Assembly: GCA_951828535.1 (NCBI GenBank) | Contig: OX639990.1 | Coordinates: 3,397,300 to 3,461,299 of the forward strand | Direction: 5' to 3' | DNA length: 64,000 nucleotides | DNA from: an uncultured Candidatus Entotheonella sp. | GTDB lineage: Bacteria > Tectomicrobia > Entotheonellia > Entotheonellales > Entotheonellaceae | Shown here: piece by piece, positions 54,125 through 63,462 of the stretch | Layout: each line of letters opens with the position of its first letter | Numbering within the stretch: position 1 is the stretch's first letter | Translations under genes and position numbers: made by a program | The notes under the pieces: generated by a model | Database searches by the model: none | What the model was told of the DNA's origin: nothing | What the model saw: only the letters and a program-made list of their open reading frames with translations

Positions 54125-55447
54125 ATGCAGGACTATTTTCACGCCTTGGCGGACATCATTACCGCCCACTTGCACGACCGGGAAGTGTATACCTGCACCT
54201 TTCGCGGCGAGGATTCCGACTTCGTGCGCTTCAACCGCAGCGCCGTGCGGCAGGCCGGCACCGTGCGCCAACGCGCCTTGAGTCTTGACCTCATCGAGGG
54301 GGAACGGCACGCCGCCGGCAATGTGGTCCTGTCGGGCGACCTGCAACAGGACGGCGTCCGCGTCACCCGATTGCTGGAGGGGCTGCGCGAGCAATTGCCG
54401 TTTCTCCCCGAAGACCCGCACCTGCTCTACGCCACCGAGGTGCGCTCCAGCACCGCGGCGGGTCGCAGCGAGTTGCCGGAACGCGCCGAGGCGGTGGATG
54501 CCATTCTGCGGGCCGGGCGTGGACGCGACCTCGTTGGTCTGTACGCCGCCGGGGGGATTTACGTCGGGTTTGCCAATGCCTTCGGACAGCGTAACTGGTT
54601 CGCCAGCTACAATTTCAACTGCGATTGGAGCTTTTATTTTCAGGGCGACAAGGCCGTCAAAACCGCCTATGCCGGTTTGCGCTGGGAAGCCGATGCCTTC
54701 GATCGCCAAGTGGACGCCGCGGCGGCGCAACTGGAAGCCCTGGGCCGACCGCCACAGACCGTCCCGCCGGGAAACTATCGGGTCTATCTGGCGCCGGCCG
54801 CGGTCGCCGACATCCTCGACATGCTGGCCTGGGGCGGCTTCGGCCTCAAGGCGCATCGCACCAAGAAGACCGCCTTGTTAAAAATGACGGAATCGAACCA
54901 GCGCCTGCACCCGGAGGTCACGCTGCGCGAGAATACCCGCGAGGGTGTGGCGCCGAATTTCGACGCCGCCGGCTTTATCAAGCCCGACGAAGTTACCCTG
55001 ATAGACGCCGGCGGATTGGGCGATTGCTTGGTCTCCGCGCGCTCGGCCAAGGAATACGGCGTGCCCACCAACGGCGCCGGCAGCGGCGAGGCGCCCGAAT
55101 CCATGGACATGGCGGCTGGCCAAGTGCCGGCGCAGCAGGTCCTGGCCCAGCTCGATACCGGCCTCTACGTCAATAACGTCTGGTACCTCAACTACTCCGA
55201 CCGCGTTTCGGCCCGCATCACCGGCATGACCCGCTTTGCCACCTTCTGGGTCGAAAACGGCGTGATCCAGGCGCCCCTGAACGTCATGCGCTTCGACGAA
55301 TCCATCTATCGAATGTTCGGGGACAACCTGTTGGGGCTGACGGACGAGCGAGCCCTCCTGCTGGACGGCAGCACCTATCGCCGCCGCTCCACCGGCAGCA
55401 GCCGGGTTCCCGGCGTCCTGATGCGGGATTTTACCTTCACGTTGTGA
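54125..55447 (+). CDS. pmbA: TldE/PmbA metalloprotease subunit
   Basis: 440 residues, shorter relative of TldD without the HExxxH motif, as expected for TldE. VNNVWYLNYSDRVSARITGMTR (given as two conserved pieces: NVWYLNYSD and RITGMTRFATF) and the conserved TGSSRVPG near the end are typical. It completes the TldD/E heterodimer. The gene starts 7 bp after tldD. No RiPP precursor or toxin gene is seen nearby, so general peptide turnover is the safest role. Confidence 0.92.
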   Translation: MQDYFHALADIITAHLHDREVYTCTFRGEDSDFVRFNRSAVRQAGTVRQRALSLDLIEGERHAAGNVVLSGDLQQDGVRVTRLLEGLREQLPFLPEDPHLLYATEVRSSTAAGRSELPERAEAVDAILRAGRGRDLVGLYAAGGIYVGFANAFGQRNWFASYNFNCDWSFYFQGDKAVKTAYAGLRWEADAFDRQVDAAAAQLEALGRPPQTVPPGNYRVYLAPAAVADILDMLAWGGFGLKAHRTKKTALLKMTESNQRLHPEVTLRENTREGVAPNFDAAGFIKPDEVTLIDAGGLGDCLVSARSAKEYGVPTNGAGSGEAPESMDMAAGQVPAQQVLAQLDTGLYVNNVWYLNYSDRVSARITGMTRFATFWVENGVIQAPLNVMRFDESIYRMFGDNLLGLTDERALLLDGSTYRRRSTGSSRVPGVLMRDFTFTL

Positions 55448-55490
55448 GCACAGGCTCGGTTAACCTCCTTCAACGGGGGGGCGCAACGGC

Positions 55491-56162
55491 ATGGCGAAGG
55501 TCAAACAGGTGCGGGTCTTGCGCAACCTTATCGGCTTCGGGCTGCTGTGCGCCGGCCTCATCTGGCTGCTTGGCGACCGCCCTTGGCAGACGCCCGACGC
55601 CCTGGCTTGGGGCGCGGCGTTGGCCATTCCGGGCGCGCTGCTGCACTGGCGCTACCTGGCCCGGCGCATCACGCGGCGCCACCGGCGTTACGAGCGCAAC
55701 AAAATCCCTGTCAACTATCTCGGCGCCTTCGAAGTCCTCGCCGCAATGTTCGTCTACAGCTATTATCTGGCCATCCCCGTGGCCCTCGTTGTCGTGGTGA
55801 TCGTCTTGACCGTGAGTCTGTCAGGTCACTGGTGGACGGTGTTGGGTGGGAGTTGCGGGCTGGCGTGGGCAGTGGTTCTGGCCGGCAGCATCCTGGTCTA
55901 CGAATGGCGGTACGGGGCGCTGTATTATCAGTACGACAACAGCAACTGGACCGGCGCCGAGGGCATGCTCTATCAATCCGGCACGGTGGTGGATCCGCTT
56001 ACCCCCGCAGGGAAGGTGAACATGCCGGGTGGCGTGCTGTGGAATGCGGTCTCGCAAAGCGGCGAGACGATTGACAGCGGTGAAGCGGTGGAGGTCATTG
56101 ACGTGCAGCGCCTGACGCTGTATGTCGACCGGCTGCCCGACCTGACCGGTGCCGACGGGTAA
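55491..56162 (+). CDS. Membrane protein of unknown function
   Basis: 223 residues. Two close membrane segments at about 10-25 and 35-52 precede a basic cytoplasmic stretch (RRITRRHRRYERNKIP), then two or three further segments from about residue 78 to 130. A C-terminal soluble part (about 135-223) contains NWTGAEGMLYQSGTVVDPLT and VEVIDVQRLTLYV, compatible with an NfeD/OB-like fold, but I do not recognise the family firmly. It sits between tldDE and a CorC/HlyC gene in the same direction, probably one operon. Confidence 0.65.
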   Translation: MAKVKQVRVLRNLIGFGLLCAGLIWLLGDRPWQTPDALAWGAALAIPGALLHWRYLARRITRRHRRYERNKIPVNYLGAFEVLAAMFVYSYYLAIPVALVVVVIVLTVSLSGHWWTVLGGSCGLAWAVVLAGSILVYEWRYGALYYQYDNSNWTGAEGMLYQSGTVVDPLTPAGKVNMPGGVLWNAVSQSGETIDSGEAVEVIDVQRLTLYVDRLPDLTGADG

Positions 56163-56208
56163 GGAGAATTAACCGGCAGGCCGCGCGGCTTGCACAGGAG
56201 AAGGTGTC

Positions 56209-57576
56209 ATGGGTTCCGAGTCGATATGGGGCAAGCTCATCCCGATCGGGATAGCCATGCTCCTGTATGGGGCGTTTCACGGCATCGAGGCGGCGATCCT
56301 TGCGGCCCAGAAAAACCGTCTGCAGCAAATGCTGGAGGCCGGCATGCCGGGGGCGGCAACGGCGTTGCTGATCCGCGAAAGCCCGGAGCGTCATCTCACC
56401 ACATTGCGCCTCTTTATGACCCTCATGGGCATCTTCGCCGCCGTGCTGGCCGGCTGGCTGACGGTGCGCGACGTATCGCCCTGGATGGGTGCCCGCTGGC
56501 CGTTCTCCGCCGCCGGTTCCTGGGTGCTCGCCTGCGCCCTTGGCCTGGCTACCGCGGCGCTGACGTATGTCGCTCTGGTGGTAGGCCAGATCGTGCCTAG
56601 AGCACTTGCCCAGCAGCACCCGGAGCGCGTCGTACGTGCGGCCGCCTGGCCGCTTCACGTCCTGACGCGATGTTGCGGCGCGGCGCACGCCATCGTGGCG
56701 TTGTCGTCGTCCGTCGTCCTCCGCTTGCTGGGCCAGCGGGGAACCTCGGAAGCCGCGCCAAGAATCCCCATGGTGACCGAGGAAGACGTGACCAGCCTGG
56801 TGCGCGAGGGGGCCGAGCGGGGCATTTTTGAGGAAGTCGAGCAGGAGCTCATTGAAGGTGTTTTCGAGTTCACCGATACCGCGGCGCGGGAGGTGATGGT
56901 GCCGCGGGTGCGCATGCAGGCGATGGAGGTCACGACGCCGCCCGAGGAAGTCACCCGCAGGCTCGTCGACATCGGGCACACACGGGTGCCGGTCTACCGC
57001 GGCGACCTCGACCACATCGTCGGCGTGCTCTATTTCAAGGACGTTCTGCGCATGGTCATCGAGAGCCAGCCCTGGACCGTGGAAAGCCTGCTGCACCCGC
57101 CGCTGTACGTGCCGGAAACGGTGCAGATCAGCCGTGTGCTGCGCACCTTGCAGCAGCGTCATCTGAATATGGCCATTGTGGTGGACGAACACGGCGGCAT
57201 AGCGGGACTGATCACCATCGAGGACCTGCTGGAACAACTGGTGGGGGACCTGCCGGACGAGGCGCAGCCGGAGGCCAATGCCGCGGTGGCGCGCTTGCCC
57301 GACGGCGCGCTGGTGGTTCAGGGTAACACGCCGTTGTGGGACCTGCGAGAGCAGTACGACTTGCCGGTTGAAGAGGGCCCGGATTACCAGACCTTGGCGG
57401 GTATGCTGCTGACGCGCCTGGGACACATTCCGCAGGGGGGCGAGTCGATCACCGAGCATGGCCACACGTTCACCGTGGTCGACATGCACGGTCCCCGAAT
57501 CGCGCGCATCAAGGTTGAGAAACGCGCTTCAGGCGAGGCCCCCCCGACGCCCGTGCCGCAGACCCCAGAGCCGTAA
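56209..57576 (+). CDS. CNNM/CorC (HlyC)-family transporter-like protein
   Basis: 455 residues. The N-terminal DUF21 region has four membrane helices and the HGIEAAILAAQKNRLQQM element. A linker precedes two CBS domains (from EVMVPRVRMQAMEV, HTRVPVYRGDLDHIVGVLY and NMAIVVDEHGGIAGLITIEDLLEQLVG), and a C-terminal CorC_HlyC domain follows. The family takes part in Mg2+/Co2+ transport or efflux. MVPR and DEHGG are the strongest signatures. It is the last gene of the rightward tldD-tldE operon. Confidence 0.9.
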   Translation: MGSESIWGKLIPIGIAMLLYGAFHGIEAAILAAQKNRLQQMLEAGMPGAATALLIRESPERHLTTLRLFMTLMGIFAAVLAGWLTVRDVSPWMGARWPFSAAGSWVLACALGLATAALTYVALVVGQIVPRALAQQHPERVVRAAAWPLHVLTRCCGAAHAIVALSSSVVLRLLGQRGTSEAAPRIPMVTEEDVTSLVREGAERGIFEEVEQELIEGVFEFTDTAAREVMVPRVRMQAMEVTTPPEEVTRRLVDIGHTRVPVYRGDLDHIVGVLYFKDVLRMVIESQPWTVESLLHPPLYVPETVQISRVLRTLQQRHLNMAIVVDEHGGIAGLITIEDLLEQLVGDLPDEAQPEANAAVARLPDGALVVQGNTPLWDLREQYDLPVEEGPDYQTLAGMLLTRLGHIPQGGESITEHGHTFTVVDMHGPRIARIKVEKRASGEAPPTPVPQTPEP

Positions 57577-57595
57577 GCCAGCGCGCCGCCAGCCG

Positions 57596-58396
57596 TCAAC
57601 GCCCGATGAAGCGCGGTTGGCGTTTTTCCAGGAACGCCGCGACGCCCTCGGCGCGATCCTGCGAGCGCCCGGCAATCGCCTGATTGCGCGACTCCACGTT
57701 GAGCACGTCCTCCAGCGACATCTCCAGTCCCTGATACACGGCGGATTTGGCCATGCCGTAGGCTAGGGTCGGTCCCTGCGCGAGGCGCTCAGCCAGCTTG
57801 TCGGTTTCCGCTTGCAGTTCGTGCACCGGTTTGACCCAATTGACTAAGCCGATGCGCAGGGCTTCATCGGCGTCGATGATGTCGGCTAGCATGATGAGCT
57901 CCATCGCCTTAGCAACGCCGACCAAGCGGGGCAAGAAATAGCTGCCGCCGCCGTCCGGCACCAGCCCTCTGAGGCTGAACACCTCGCCGAATCGGGCGTT
58001 GTCCGCGGCGATGCGCAAGTCGGCGGCCAGGGCCAGATTGCAACCGGCGCCGACGGCAATGCCGTTGACGCTAGCGATCACCGGCTTGGGCATCCGCTGC
58101 AGTTGGAGGATGCAGCGATGCAGCCGCTCCACCACGCCGCCCCCGAGGTCGTCGTCGAAAAGCTTGCGCTCGGCCTCCTGGCCGCGGTCGCGCTTTTGAT
58201 CACCGCCCGACGAAAAGGCCCGCCCCGTCCCCGTCAGCACCACGGCCCGCACCGTGGCATCGGCCGCAATGTCCGGCAACAAGCGCTCGAATTCCGCCAT
58301 CATCGCCTCATTCATGGCATTGAGCGTTTCGGGGCGATTCAGCCGCAGGGTCACGACGCCGCCGCGCCGTTCATAGACCAACGGACCCTCTGTCAT
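57596..58396 (-). CDS. Enoyl-CoA hydratase/isomerase family protein
   Basis: 266 residues from the ATG at 58396 after GGGAAAGGAG. The crotonase oxyanion-hole motifs are AFSSGGDQKRD and GIAVGAGCNLALAADLRIA; GEVFSLRGLVPDGGGSYFLPRLVG contains the catalytic-loop region. One of the two crotonase glutamates is replaced by Asp (VPDGGG), as in many non-hydratase members. It may hydrate, isomerize or hydrolyse an acyl-CoA. The open frame continues far upstream, but that part is antisense to the next gene and not coding. Confidence 0.9.
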   Translation of the reverse strand: MTEGPLVYERRGGVVTLRLNRPETLNAMNEAMMAEFERLLPDIAADATVRAVVLTGTGRAFSSGGDQKRDRGQEAERKLFDDDLGGGVVERLHRCILQLQRMPKPVIASVNGIAVGAGCNLALAADLRIAADNARFGEVFSLRGLVPDGGGSYFLPRLVGVAKAMELIMLADIIDADEALRIGLVNWVKPVHELQAETDKLAERLAQGPTLAYGMAKSAVYQGLEMSLEDVLNVESRNQAIAGRSQDRAEGVAAFLEKRQPRFIGR

Positions 58397-58422
58397 CTCG
58401 ACTCCTTTCCCGGTCTCCGCCG

Positions 58423-59586
58423 TTACGCGATCGCGGGGCTCTCCAGGGTGTGCAAAAGGGTGAAAAACAGTTGCTTCACGCCGCCCAGGACCGGGCCGCA
58501 TTCGATGTATTCCTTGACGGTGTGCGCCAAGCCGCCGCGCGTAATGCCCAGGCACACCGAGGGAACCCCCAGGCTGAGCGGTAAATTGGCATCGGTGCTG
58601 GAGGCGCTGAAGACCGCCGGCCGCATGCGTAGACGTCTCCGAATGTCCAAGATGCTCTTGCACAGCGGATGCGAGACCGGCAACGCCGCCGCCGGGCGCC
58701 GACCGACAACGTTGCTTTCCACACTGACCTCGGTGTGGCGCTCGACGTCCTTCAGCAGGTGGGCTACGCGCGCTTCCAGTTGCTCCAGGTGGCGCGCCGA
58801 CACCGAGCGTAGGTCCACCAGCATGGTGGCGCGCGGCGCGATGGTATTGACGCTGGCGCCGCCATCGACAAGCCCGACGTTGAAGGTGGTCCTGGGATTG
58901 GCGGACATCTTGAATTGCGACAGCTTGTGAATGACCGTGCCCATGGCGTGGATGGCGCTGGGGGTACCGAAGGCGCCCCAACTGTGGCCGCCGGGACCGC
59001 TGAAGGTTACCTTCAACCGCGTGCTGCCGATGCCGGCGTGACGGATTTCGTCGACGCCGTGCCCCTCGACTGCGATGACCGTATCCACATCGTGCCCCCA
59101 GGTTTCCATCAGCCCTCGAATGCCGCACAGATTGCCCAAGCCTTCCTCGCCGACGCTGGCGGCAAAGATGACCCGTCCGCCCGTCTCGGGCCGAAAACGC
59201 TGCATGGCCGCCGCCACGTTGAGCATCGCCGCCACCGCCAGAGAGTTGTCGCCGATGCCGGGTCCGTAGAGGCGCTGCCTGGTGCGCCGCACGTGCAGGG
59301 GGGTGGCGCGCGGAAACACGGTGTCGAGGTGGGCCACCACCAGCGTCGTCGGCCCCGTACCGCCATAGTTCAGCACGCCGCTGACGTTGTGAATGGCGTC
59401 GACTTGCACGTCGCTCAGCGCGATGGTTCGCATGCGCTCGGCCACGTAAACGGCGCGCTCGGCCTCGTCGAACGTCGGCGCCGGTATGCGGCACAAATGC
59501 AACGTTTCTTCCAACAACTGTTCGTGGGTGTCCGCAAACCAGGACATGCTGTCGGCGACTGCCGCCAACGGAGCTTCTGCCGTCAT
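58423..59586 (-). CDS. M20-family metallopeptidase (dipeptidase/deacylase)
   Basis: 387 residues. Metal ligands: HLDTVFP (His/Asp), YGPGIGDNSLAVA (bridging Asp), SVGEEGLGN (catalytic Glu pair), then GHG and a terminal His in GLAHTVKE. The middle dimerization domain (VTFSGPGGHSWGAFG) is of the M20 type. The protein hydrolyses peptides or N-acyl amino acids with two zinc ions. It precedes the enoyl-CoA hydratase gene by 26 bp on the same strand, so they are likely co-transcribed. Confidence 0.92.
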   Translation of the reverse strand: MTAEAPLAAVADSMSWFADTHEQLLEETLHLCRIPAPTFDEAERAVYVAERMRTIALSDVQVDAIHNVSGVLNYGGTGPTTLVVAHLDTVFPRATPLHVRRTRQRLYGPGIGDNSLAVAAMLNVAAAMQRFRPETGGRVIFAASVGEEGLGNLCGIRGLMETWGHDVDTVIAVEGHGVDEIRHAGIGSTRLKVTFSGPGGHSWGAFGTPSAIHAMGTVIHKLSQFKMSANPRTTFNVGLVDGGASVNTIAPRATMLVDLRSVSARHLEQLEARVAHLLKDVERHTEVSVESNVVGRRPAAALPVSHPLCKSILDIRRRLRMRPAVFSASSTDANLPLSLGVPSVCLGITRGGLAHTVKEYIECGPVLGGVKQLFFTLLHTLESPAIA

Positions 59587-59652
59587 GCCTTTCTCCCAAT
59601 GGCCGAAGTCCCGTACCTCCGGCTATCCCAACAATCCACTCGCCCCGTGACG

Positions 59653-60084
59653 TTAGGGCAGCAGGATAAACCCCATCACGGCGACCCCGAGCGAGACGAA
59701 CAGCCCCAGGTACGCCAGAAAGCCGTGCACGTCCCGCACATCCGCGTAACGGGGCGTGCCGCGTAGCAGCCGCCAGCCCATGTAGCCGCCGCCCAGAAAC
59801 AGCAGCAACGCCAGCGTTCCGAAGAAGAAGTGCGCCGAACGAAACAGCGCCTGCTCACGAAACAGCCACATGCTGACCAGCCCGAACGCGTAACCGGCCG
59901 CCAGGCACCCAAGGAATAGCCATCCCAGTTGCGTATGCCGCCGCATCACGCCATACCGCTGCTCCAAGCGCCGCGGCCCCAGGCGATCTTTCTTTAACGC
60001 CAGACCCAAACGGAAGGCTGCAACGGCGATCGCCAGCACGACCACCTGCATGACAGGGTGAAGGTACGCAAGCAGGTCGTCCAT
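59653..60084 (-). CDS. DUF4079-like four-helix membrane protein
   Basis: 143 residues with four membrane helices. Conserved histidines, one per helix (YLHPVMQ, RRHTQLGW, RSAHFFFG, DVHGFLAY), are spaced as in cytochrome b561-type heme proteins and DUF4079. Heme binding is inferred from the histidine pattern only. The gene is upstream of the M20 peptidase and diverges from the aldo/keto reductase across 174 bp. Confidence 0.7.
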   Translation of the reverse strand: MDDLLAYLHPVMQVVVLAIAVAAFRLGLALKKDRLGPRRLEQRYGVMRRHTQLGWLFLGCLAAGYAFGLVSMWLFREQALFRSAHFFFGTLALLLFLGGGYMGWRLLRGTPRYADVRDVHGFLAYLGLFVSLGVAVMGFILLP

Positions 60085-60258
60085 GTGCCCCTATGCCAGG
60101 AGTGGGAATCTCCGTTCCAGAAAGTGGCTCGGCTTTTGCGGCGCGCTACTATACTATCTGGTTTATGCTCCTGTCACCTGTTGCAAAATTGGCGGTGCAG
60201 GCGGGCGAGGAGTGGTGACAATGGCGCGACAGGCGTTCAGTAATGGGAGGAGGATCAG

Positions 60259-61212
60259 GTGCGCTACCGGCGGTTGGGACGGACGGAATTGCAGGTATCG
60301 GAGGTGGGGTTTGGTGCCTGGGCGATTGGCGGCAACGCTCACGGCCACAGTTACGGCCCGACCGACAACACAGAATCGCTGCGCGCCGTCGCTCGTGCCT
60401 TCGATCTGGGCTGCACATTTTTCGACACCGCTGACGTGTACGGCCACGGCCTCAGCGAAAAGCTGCTCGGCCAGGCCCTGGCGAAGCACCGCTCGGCCTG
60501 CGTCATTGCCACCAAGGTGGGATCCGATTTCTACCATGGGCCGTTCCGCAAGAACTTCGATCCCGGCTACATCCGGGAGGCGCTAGACAAGAGTCTGCAA
60601 CGCCTGCGCATGGACTGCGTCGATCTGTACCAACTGCACAACCCGCCGCTGATGATGCTGGAGCGCGGCGAGCACTACGAGGTGCTGGACGATCTGAAGC
60701 AGCAGGGCAAGATTCGCCATTACGGCGTCTCGGTGCACGACGCCTACGAGGGCATCATGGCCATCCATACCGGCAAGCCGGATGCCCTGCAAGTGGAGTA
60801 CAACCTGCTGCGGCAGGACCCGCGCGAGGAGCTTTTCCCGGAGGCGCGGGACAACGACGTTGGCCTGATTATCCGTTCGCCCCTGTGCAGCGGTATGCTG
60901 AGCGGCAACTACACGGCTGACACCACGTTCGACCCCAGCGACGTGCGAGCTTCCTGGCCGCCGGGTTATCTCGCCCTGCAAGCTGATGTGGCCAACGGGG
61001 TGGGTTTTCTGGCCGCGGAGCAGCGCTCGCTGGCGCAGGCAGCGTTGCGGTTCGTTCTGGACGCGCCGGAAATTTCGGTGGTCATTCCCGGCATCAAAAC
61101 GGCAGCGCAGGCGGCGGAAAACCTGGCCGTGAGCGACATGCCGGAACTCACCGCCGAGGAGCGGGAAGCGATTCGAGACGGGCTGCAAGGGATTGGCGAG
61201 GATTTTCTGTAG
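60259..61212 (+). CDS. Aldo/keto reductase
   Basis: 317 residues starting at GTG after GGGAGGAGGATCAG. The catalytic tetrad is readable: Asp in FFDTADVYGHG, Tyr in DVYGHG, Lys in VIATKVG, His in YQLHNPP. The C-terminal NADP-binding element is VVIPGIKTAAQAAENL. It reduces an aldehyde or ketone with NADPH. The FxGxxxIGGNAHG lead and the overall length match the YajO/Tas-like group of AKRs. The substrate is unknown. Confidence 0.92.
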   Translation: MRYRRLGRTELQVSEVGFGAWAIGGNAHGHSYGPTDNTESLRAVARAFDLGCTFFDTADVYGHGLSEKLLGQALAKHRSACVIATKVGSDFYHGPFRKNFDPGYIREALDKSLQRLRMDCVDLYQLHNPPLMMLERGEHYEVLDDLKQQGKIRHYGVSVHDAYEGIMAIHTGKPDALQVEYNLLRQDPREELFPEARDNDVGLIIRSPLCSGMLSGNYTADTTFDPSDVRASWPPGYLALQADVANGVGFLAAEQRSLAQAALRFVLDAPEISVVIPGIKTAAQAAENLAVSDMPELTAEEREAIRDGLQGIGEDFL

Positions 61213-61240
61213 CCGGCCGTTAACGAGGCGTACTCTGCCT

Positions 61241-61268
61241 TTGTCATAGTCCCCAACGATGTCATAAT
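61241..61268 (+). promoter_or_regulatory. Sigma-70 promoter upstream of the GPP34 gene
   Basis: TTGTCA at 61241-61246 and CATAAT at 61263-61268, spacer 16 bp. This sits directly before an upstream ATG at 61269, so the ATG at 61386 is the likely start, with a ~110-nt leader. Confidence 0.55.
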
Positions 61269-61385
61269 ATGGGCCAATACCGAAACAGCCTTGGCGGAAG
61301 GGGCCGCTTCCAGGCTTGGTTTCGTCCATTCCGCGCCGCCACGACACACGTGCCAATTGGGCCCTCAGATCAGGAGACTGCGCCT

Positions 61386-62036
61386 ATGTTGAGATTTTCG
61401 GAGGAGCTGCTGCTGCTTCTGCTTGATGACAAGGGTAGGGAATTCGCCGACATACCCATGCTGTCGTTCAAATACGCGCTTGCCGGCGCGGTTCTGATGG
61501 ACCTGGCGATAGAGGGCCGCATCGATACCGATGAGAACCACCTCTTCGTCACCGATACGACACCGATTGGGGATGATTTGCTGGATCCGGCGTTTGCCCG
61601 CATCGTGGAATCGGCGGAGACGCACGACACCCGCTACTGGGTCGAGCAGACAAGCGCCCAGGCGGTTGAGATTCGCGAGCGCTCGCTGGCGCGTCTTGTC
61701 CAGCGCGGCATTCTCCACCGAGAGGACGATTATTTCCTGTGGGTGTTCCAGACGCGGCGCTACCCGGTCATTGACAACCAGTCCATCCAGGAAGTGAAGC
61801 TGCGGATCATGGAGGTCCTGTTCAGCAATGGAATCCCGGATGTGCGCGATATCATCATCATTTCCCTTGCCGACGTCTGCGACATCTTCAGAACCCTGCT
61901 CTCCAGGCGGGAGTTGCAGGGCGTCACCCAACGCATTGATCAGGTCCGCAGGATGGACCTGATCGGCCGGGAGGTCTCGAGAGCGGTGCGGGACATCGAG
62001 TCGTCCCTCGCCGTCGCCATGTGGCCCATGCACTGA
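61386..62036 (+). CDS. GPP34 (Golgi phosphoprotein 3)-family protein
   Basis: 216 residues from the ATG at 61386 after AGGAGA. The N-terminus LRFSEELLLLLLDDKGREFAD and FKYALAGAVLMDLAIEGRIDTD are the hallmark of the GPP34 fold, an all-helical lipid-binding protein. In eukaryotes GOLPH3 binds phosphatidylinositol-4-phosphate on the Golgi; bacterial members are mostly uncharacterised, with some in actinomycetes near secondary metabolism. There are no membrane segments. It is a single-gene unit with its own promoter and a terminator. Confidence 0.8.
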   Translation: MLRFSEELLLLLLDDKGREFADIPMLSFKYALAGAVLMDLAIEGRIDTDENHLFVTDTTPIGDDLLDPAFARIVESAETHDTRYWVEQTSAQAVEIRERSLARLVQRGILHREDDYFLWVFQTRRYPVIDNQSIQEVKLRIMEVLFSNGIPDVRDIIIISLADVCDIFRTLLSRRELQGVTQRIDQVRRMDLIGREVSRAVRDIESSLAVAMWPMH

Positions 62037-62048
62037 TCGGTGGGGCAG

Positions 62049-62072
62049 CCCCTCTACCATTTGGAAGAGGGG
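62049..62072. terminator. Bidirectional stem-loop between convergent genes
   Basis: CCCCTCT (62049-62055) pairs with AGAGGGG (62066-62072), a perfect 7-bp stem with a 10-nt loop, between the stops at 62036 and 62082. No long T-run. Confidence 0.5.
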
Positions 62073-62081
62073 AGGATCAAT

Positions 62082-62417
62082 CTACATGGACTTTGACTGG
62101 AATTGGGTCATCAGCCGCTCGACGTATTCCGGCTTCTTCTTGTCGACCTCGAAAACCACCGTCTTGCCTTGCGGTCCGCCGCCGATAACGGTGCGGGTGT
62201 ATGGCAGGCGCCCGCTGCCGATGACGTAGTACCGGCCGTCGTGGTCGCAGACGTAGAATTCTCCACCGATCTGATTTACCAGCGTGGGCAGGCCTTCCAT
62301 CGAGGCCATCTCGTCGGCGTCGGGCATGGCCTTGCCCGACGCCGCATTCTGCTGAGCCGCGCAACCCAGCAGGGCCAGAACGGAGATGCCGATCACCAAT
62401 CCTTTGAGATGCCGCAT
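62082..62417 (-). CDS. Small lipoprotein of unknown function
   Basis: 111 residues from the ATG at 62417. The signal peptide ends in a lipobox ISVLALLGCAAQQ (Cys at about residue 19), so it is predicted to be lipid-anchored. The mature part has EFYVCDHDGRYYVIGSGRLPYTR and then KTVVFEVDKKKPEYVERL, a short beta-type domain I do not recognise. GxGRLPYT and CDHDGRYY recur in proteins of unknown function. The start at 62525 is rejected because it would bury the signal peptide. Confidence 0.7.
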   Translation of the reverse strand: MRHLKGLVIGISVLALLGCAAQQNAASGKAMPDADEMASMEGLPTLVNQIGGEFYVCDHDGRYYVIGSGRLPYTRTVIGGGPQGKTVVFEVDKKKPEYVERLMTQFQSKSM

Positions 62418-62653
62418 AGGTCGTGTTTCCTCTTTGTAAACGTTAAAGTGCCACCGGCGCACCTCGGCTCCGGTGGTGAAGACTAACCAATAGGAACCTT
62501 CTACAAAGCCAATGTAAGCACGCAATTAAGGCGGCGTTAATAAGTTTCTTGTGGCTATCTTGGCGGGCAGCGGGAATCGCTCGGGGGAACGTAGAAGGAA
62601 GATCCCATCGGTTGTCGTACGCGCGGTGCAAGGGCGTTCAATTGGGAGACAAC

Positions 62654-63448
62654 ATGAAGGAGTTCTTACCGGAGGTCCGGCGTATCGCTGATGAAGCGGC
62701 TGACGCCATCCTGGAGGTTTATCAGTCGGCGGATTTTCGGGTGGCCGTCAAGGAAGATTTCTCACCGCTGACGCAGGCTGATTTGGCGTCGCACCGGCAC
62801 ATCGTGGCGGGGCTGGAGGGCTTGGTGCCGGAGTTGCCGGTGCTGTCGGAGGAGTCGCAGGGCATTACCTACGACATGCGGCGGCATTGGGACACGTTCT
62901 GGCTGGTCGATCCGCTGGACGGCACGAAGGAGTTTCTGCGCCGCAACGGCGAGTTTACTATCAACATTGCCTTGATCAGCGATCACCGGCCGATTCTGGG
63001 GGTGGTGCACCTGCCGGTGTCGGGCCAGACATACTGGGCGGCTGAAGGGCAGGGCGCGTTCAGATCAGCCAACGGCAAGACCGTCCGGCTGCAGGCCGCG
63101 CAAACCGTCGGCCAGCCCGTGAAGGTGGTGGCCAGCCGTTCGCATGCGTTGACGCCGACCGTGGTGTTTCTGGACCGCATGGCGCAAGAACACGACTTGG
63201 CGGTGGTATCCCGGGGCAGCGCGCTGAAGCTCTGCATGGTGGCAGAGGGGGAGGCCGATCTGTACCCCCGCCTGGCTCCGACCATGGAATGGGACACCGC
63301 AGCGGCACAATGCGTCGTCGAGCAGGCCGGCGGCCGCGTCACCACGCTGGGCAATGAGCCGTTGCGCTACAACAAGGAAGACCTGCTGAACCCGTTCTTC
63401 ATGGTCGCCAGTCCTGCCGTTGCACCGCTCTGGCCGGCGTATTTGTGA
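62654..63448 (+). CDS. cysQ: 3'(2'),5'-bisphosphate nucleotidase
   Basis: 264 residues from the ATG at 62654 after TGGGAGACAAC. The inositol-monophosphatase family metal motifs are VLSEES, WLVDPLDGTKEF and the late EWDTAAAQCVVE. FWLVDPLDGTKEFLRRNGEF is diagnostic of CysQ. It removes the 3'-phosphate from PAP/PAPS in sulfur assimilation or removes inhibitory PAP. No cys genes are adjacent. Length agrees with E. coli CysQ. Confidence 0.92.
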   Translation: MKEFLPEVRRIADEAADAILEVYQSADFRVAVKEDFSPLTQADLASHRHIVAGLEGLVPELPVLSEESQGITYDMRRHWDTFWLVDPLDGTKEFLRRNGEFTINIALISDHRPILGVVHLPVSGQTYWAAEGQGAFRSANGKTVRLQAAQTVGQPVKVVASRSHALTPTVVFLDRMAQEHDLAVVSRGSALKLCMVAEGEADLYPRLAPTMEWDTAAAQCVVEQAGGRVTTLGNEPLRYNKEDLLNPFFMVASPAVAPLWPAYL

Positions 63449-63462
63449 AATGATAGGGGCTC

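Noticed and set aside
58397-59599. Long N-terminal extension of the enoyl-CoA hydratase frame (667 codons in all)
   Set aside because: The extension is antisense-like Arg/Gly/His-rich sequence overlapping the M20 peptidase on the same strand in another frame. A strong ribosome-binding site marks the true start at 58396.
61269-61385. Earlier start (61269) for the GPP34 gene
   Set aside because: It begins at the end of a -10 promoter element with no ribosome-binding site, and the added residues are unlike the family.
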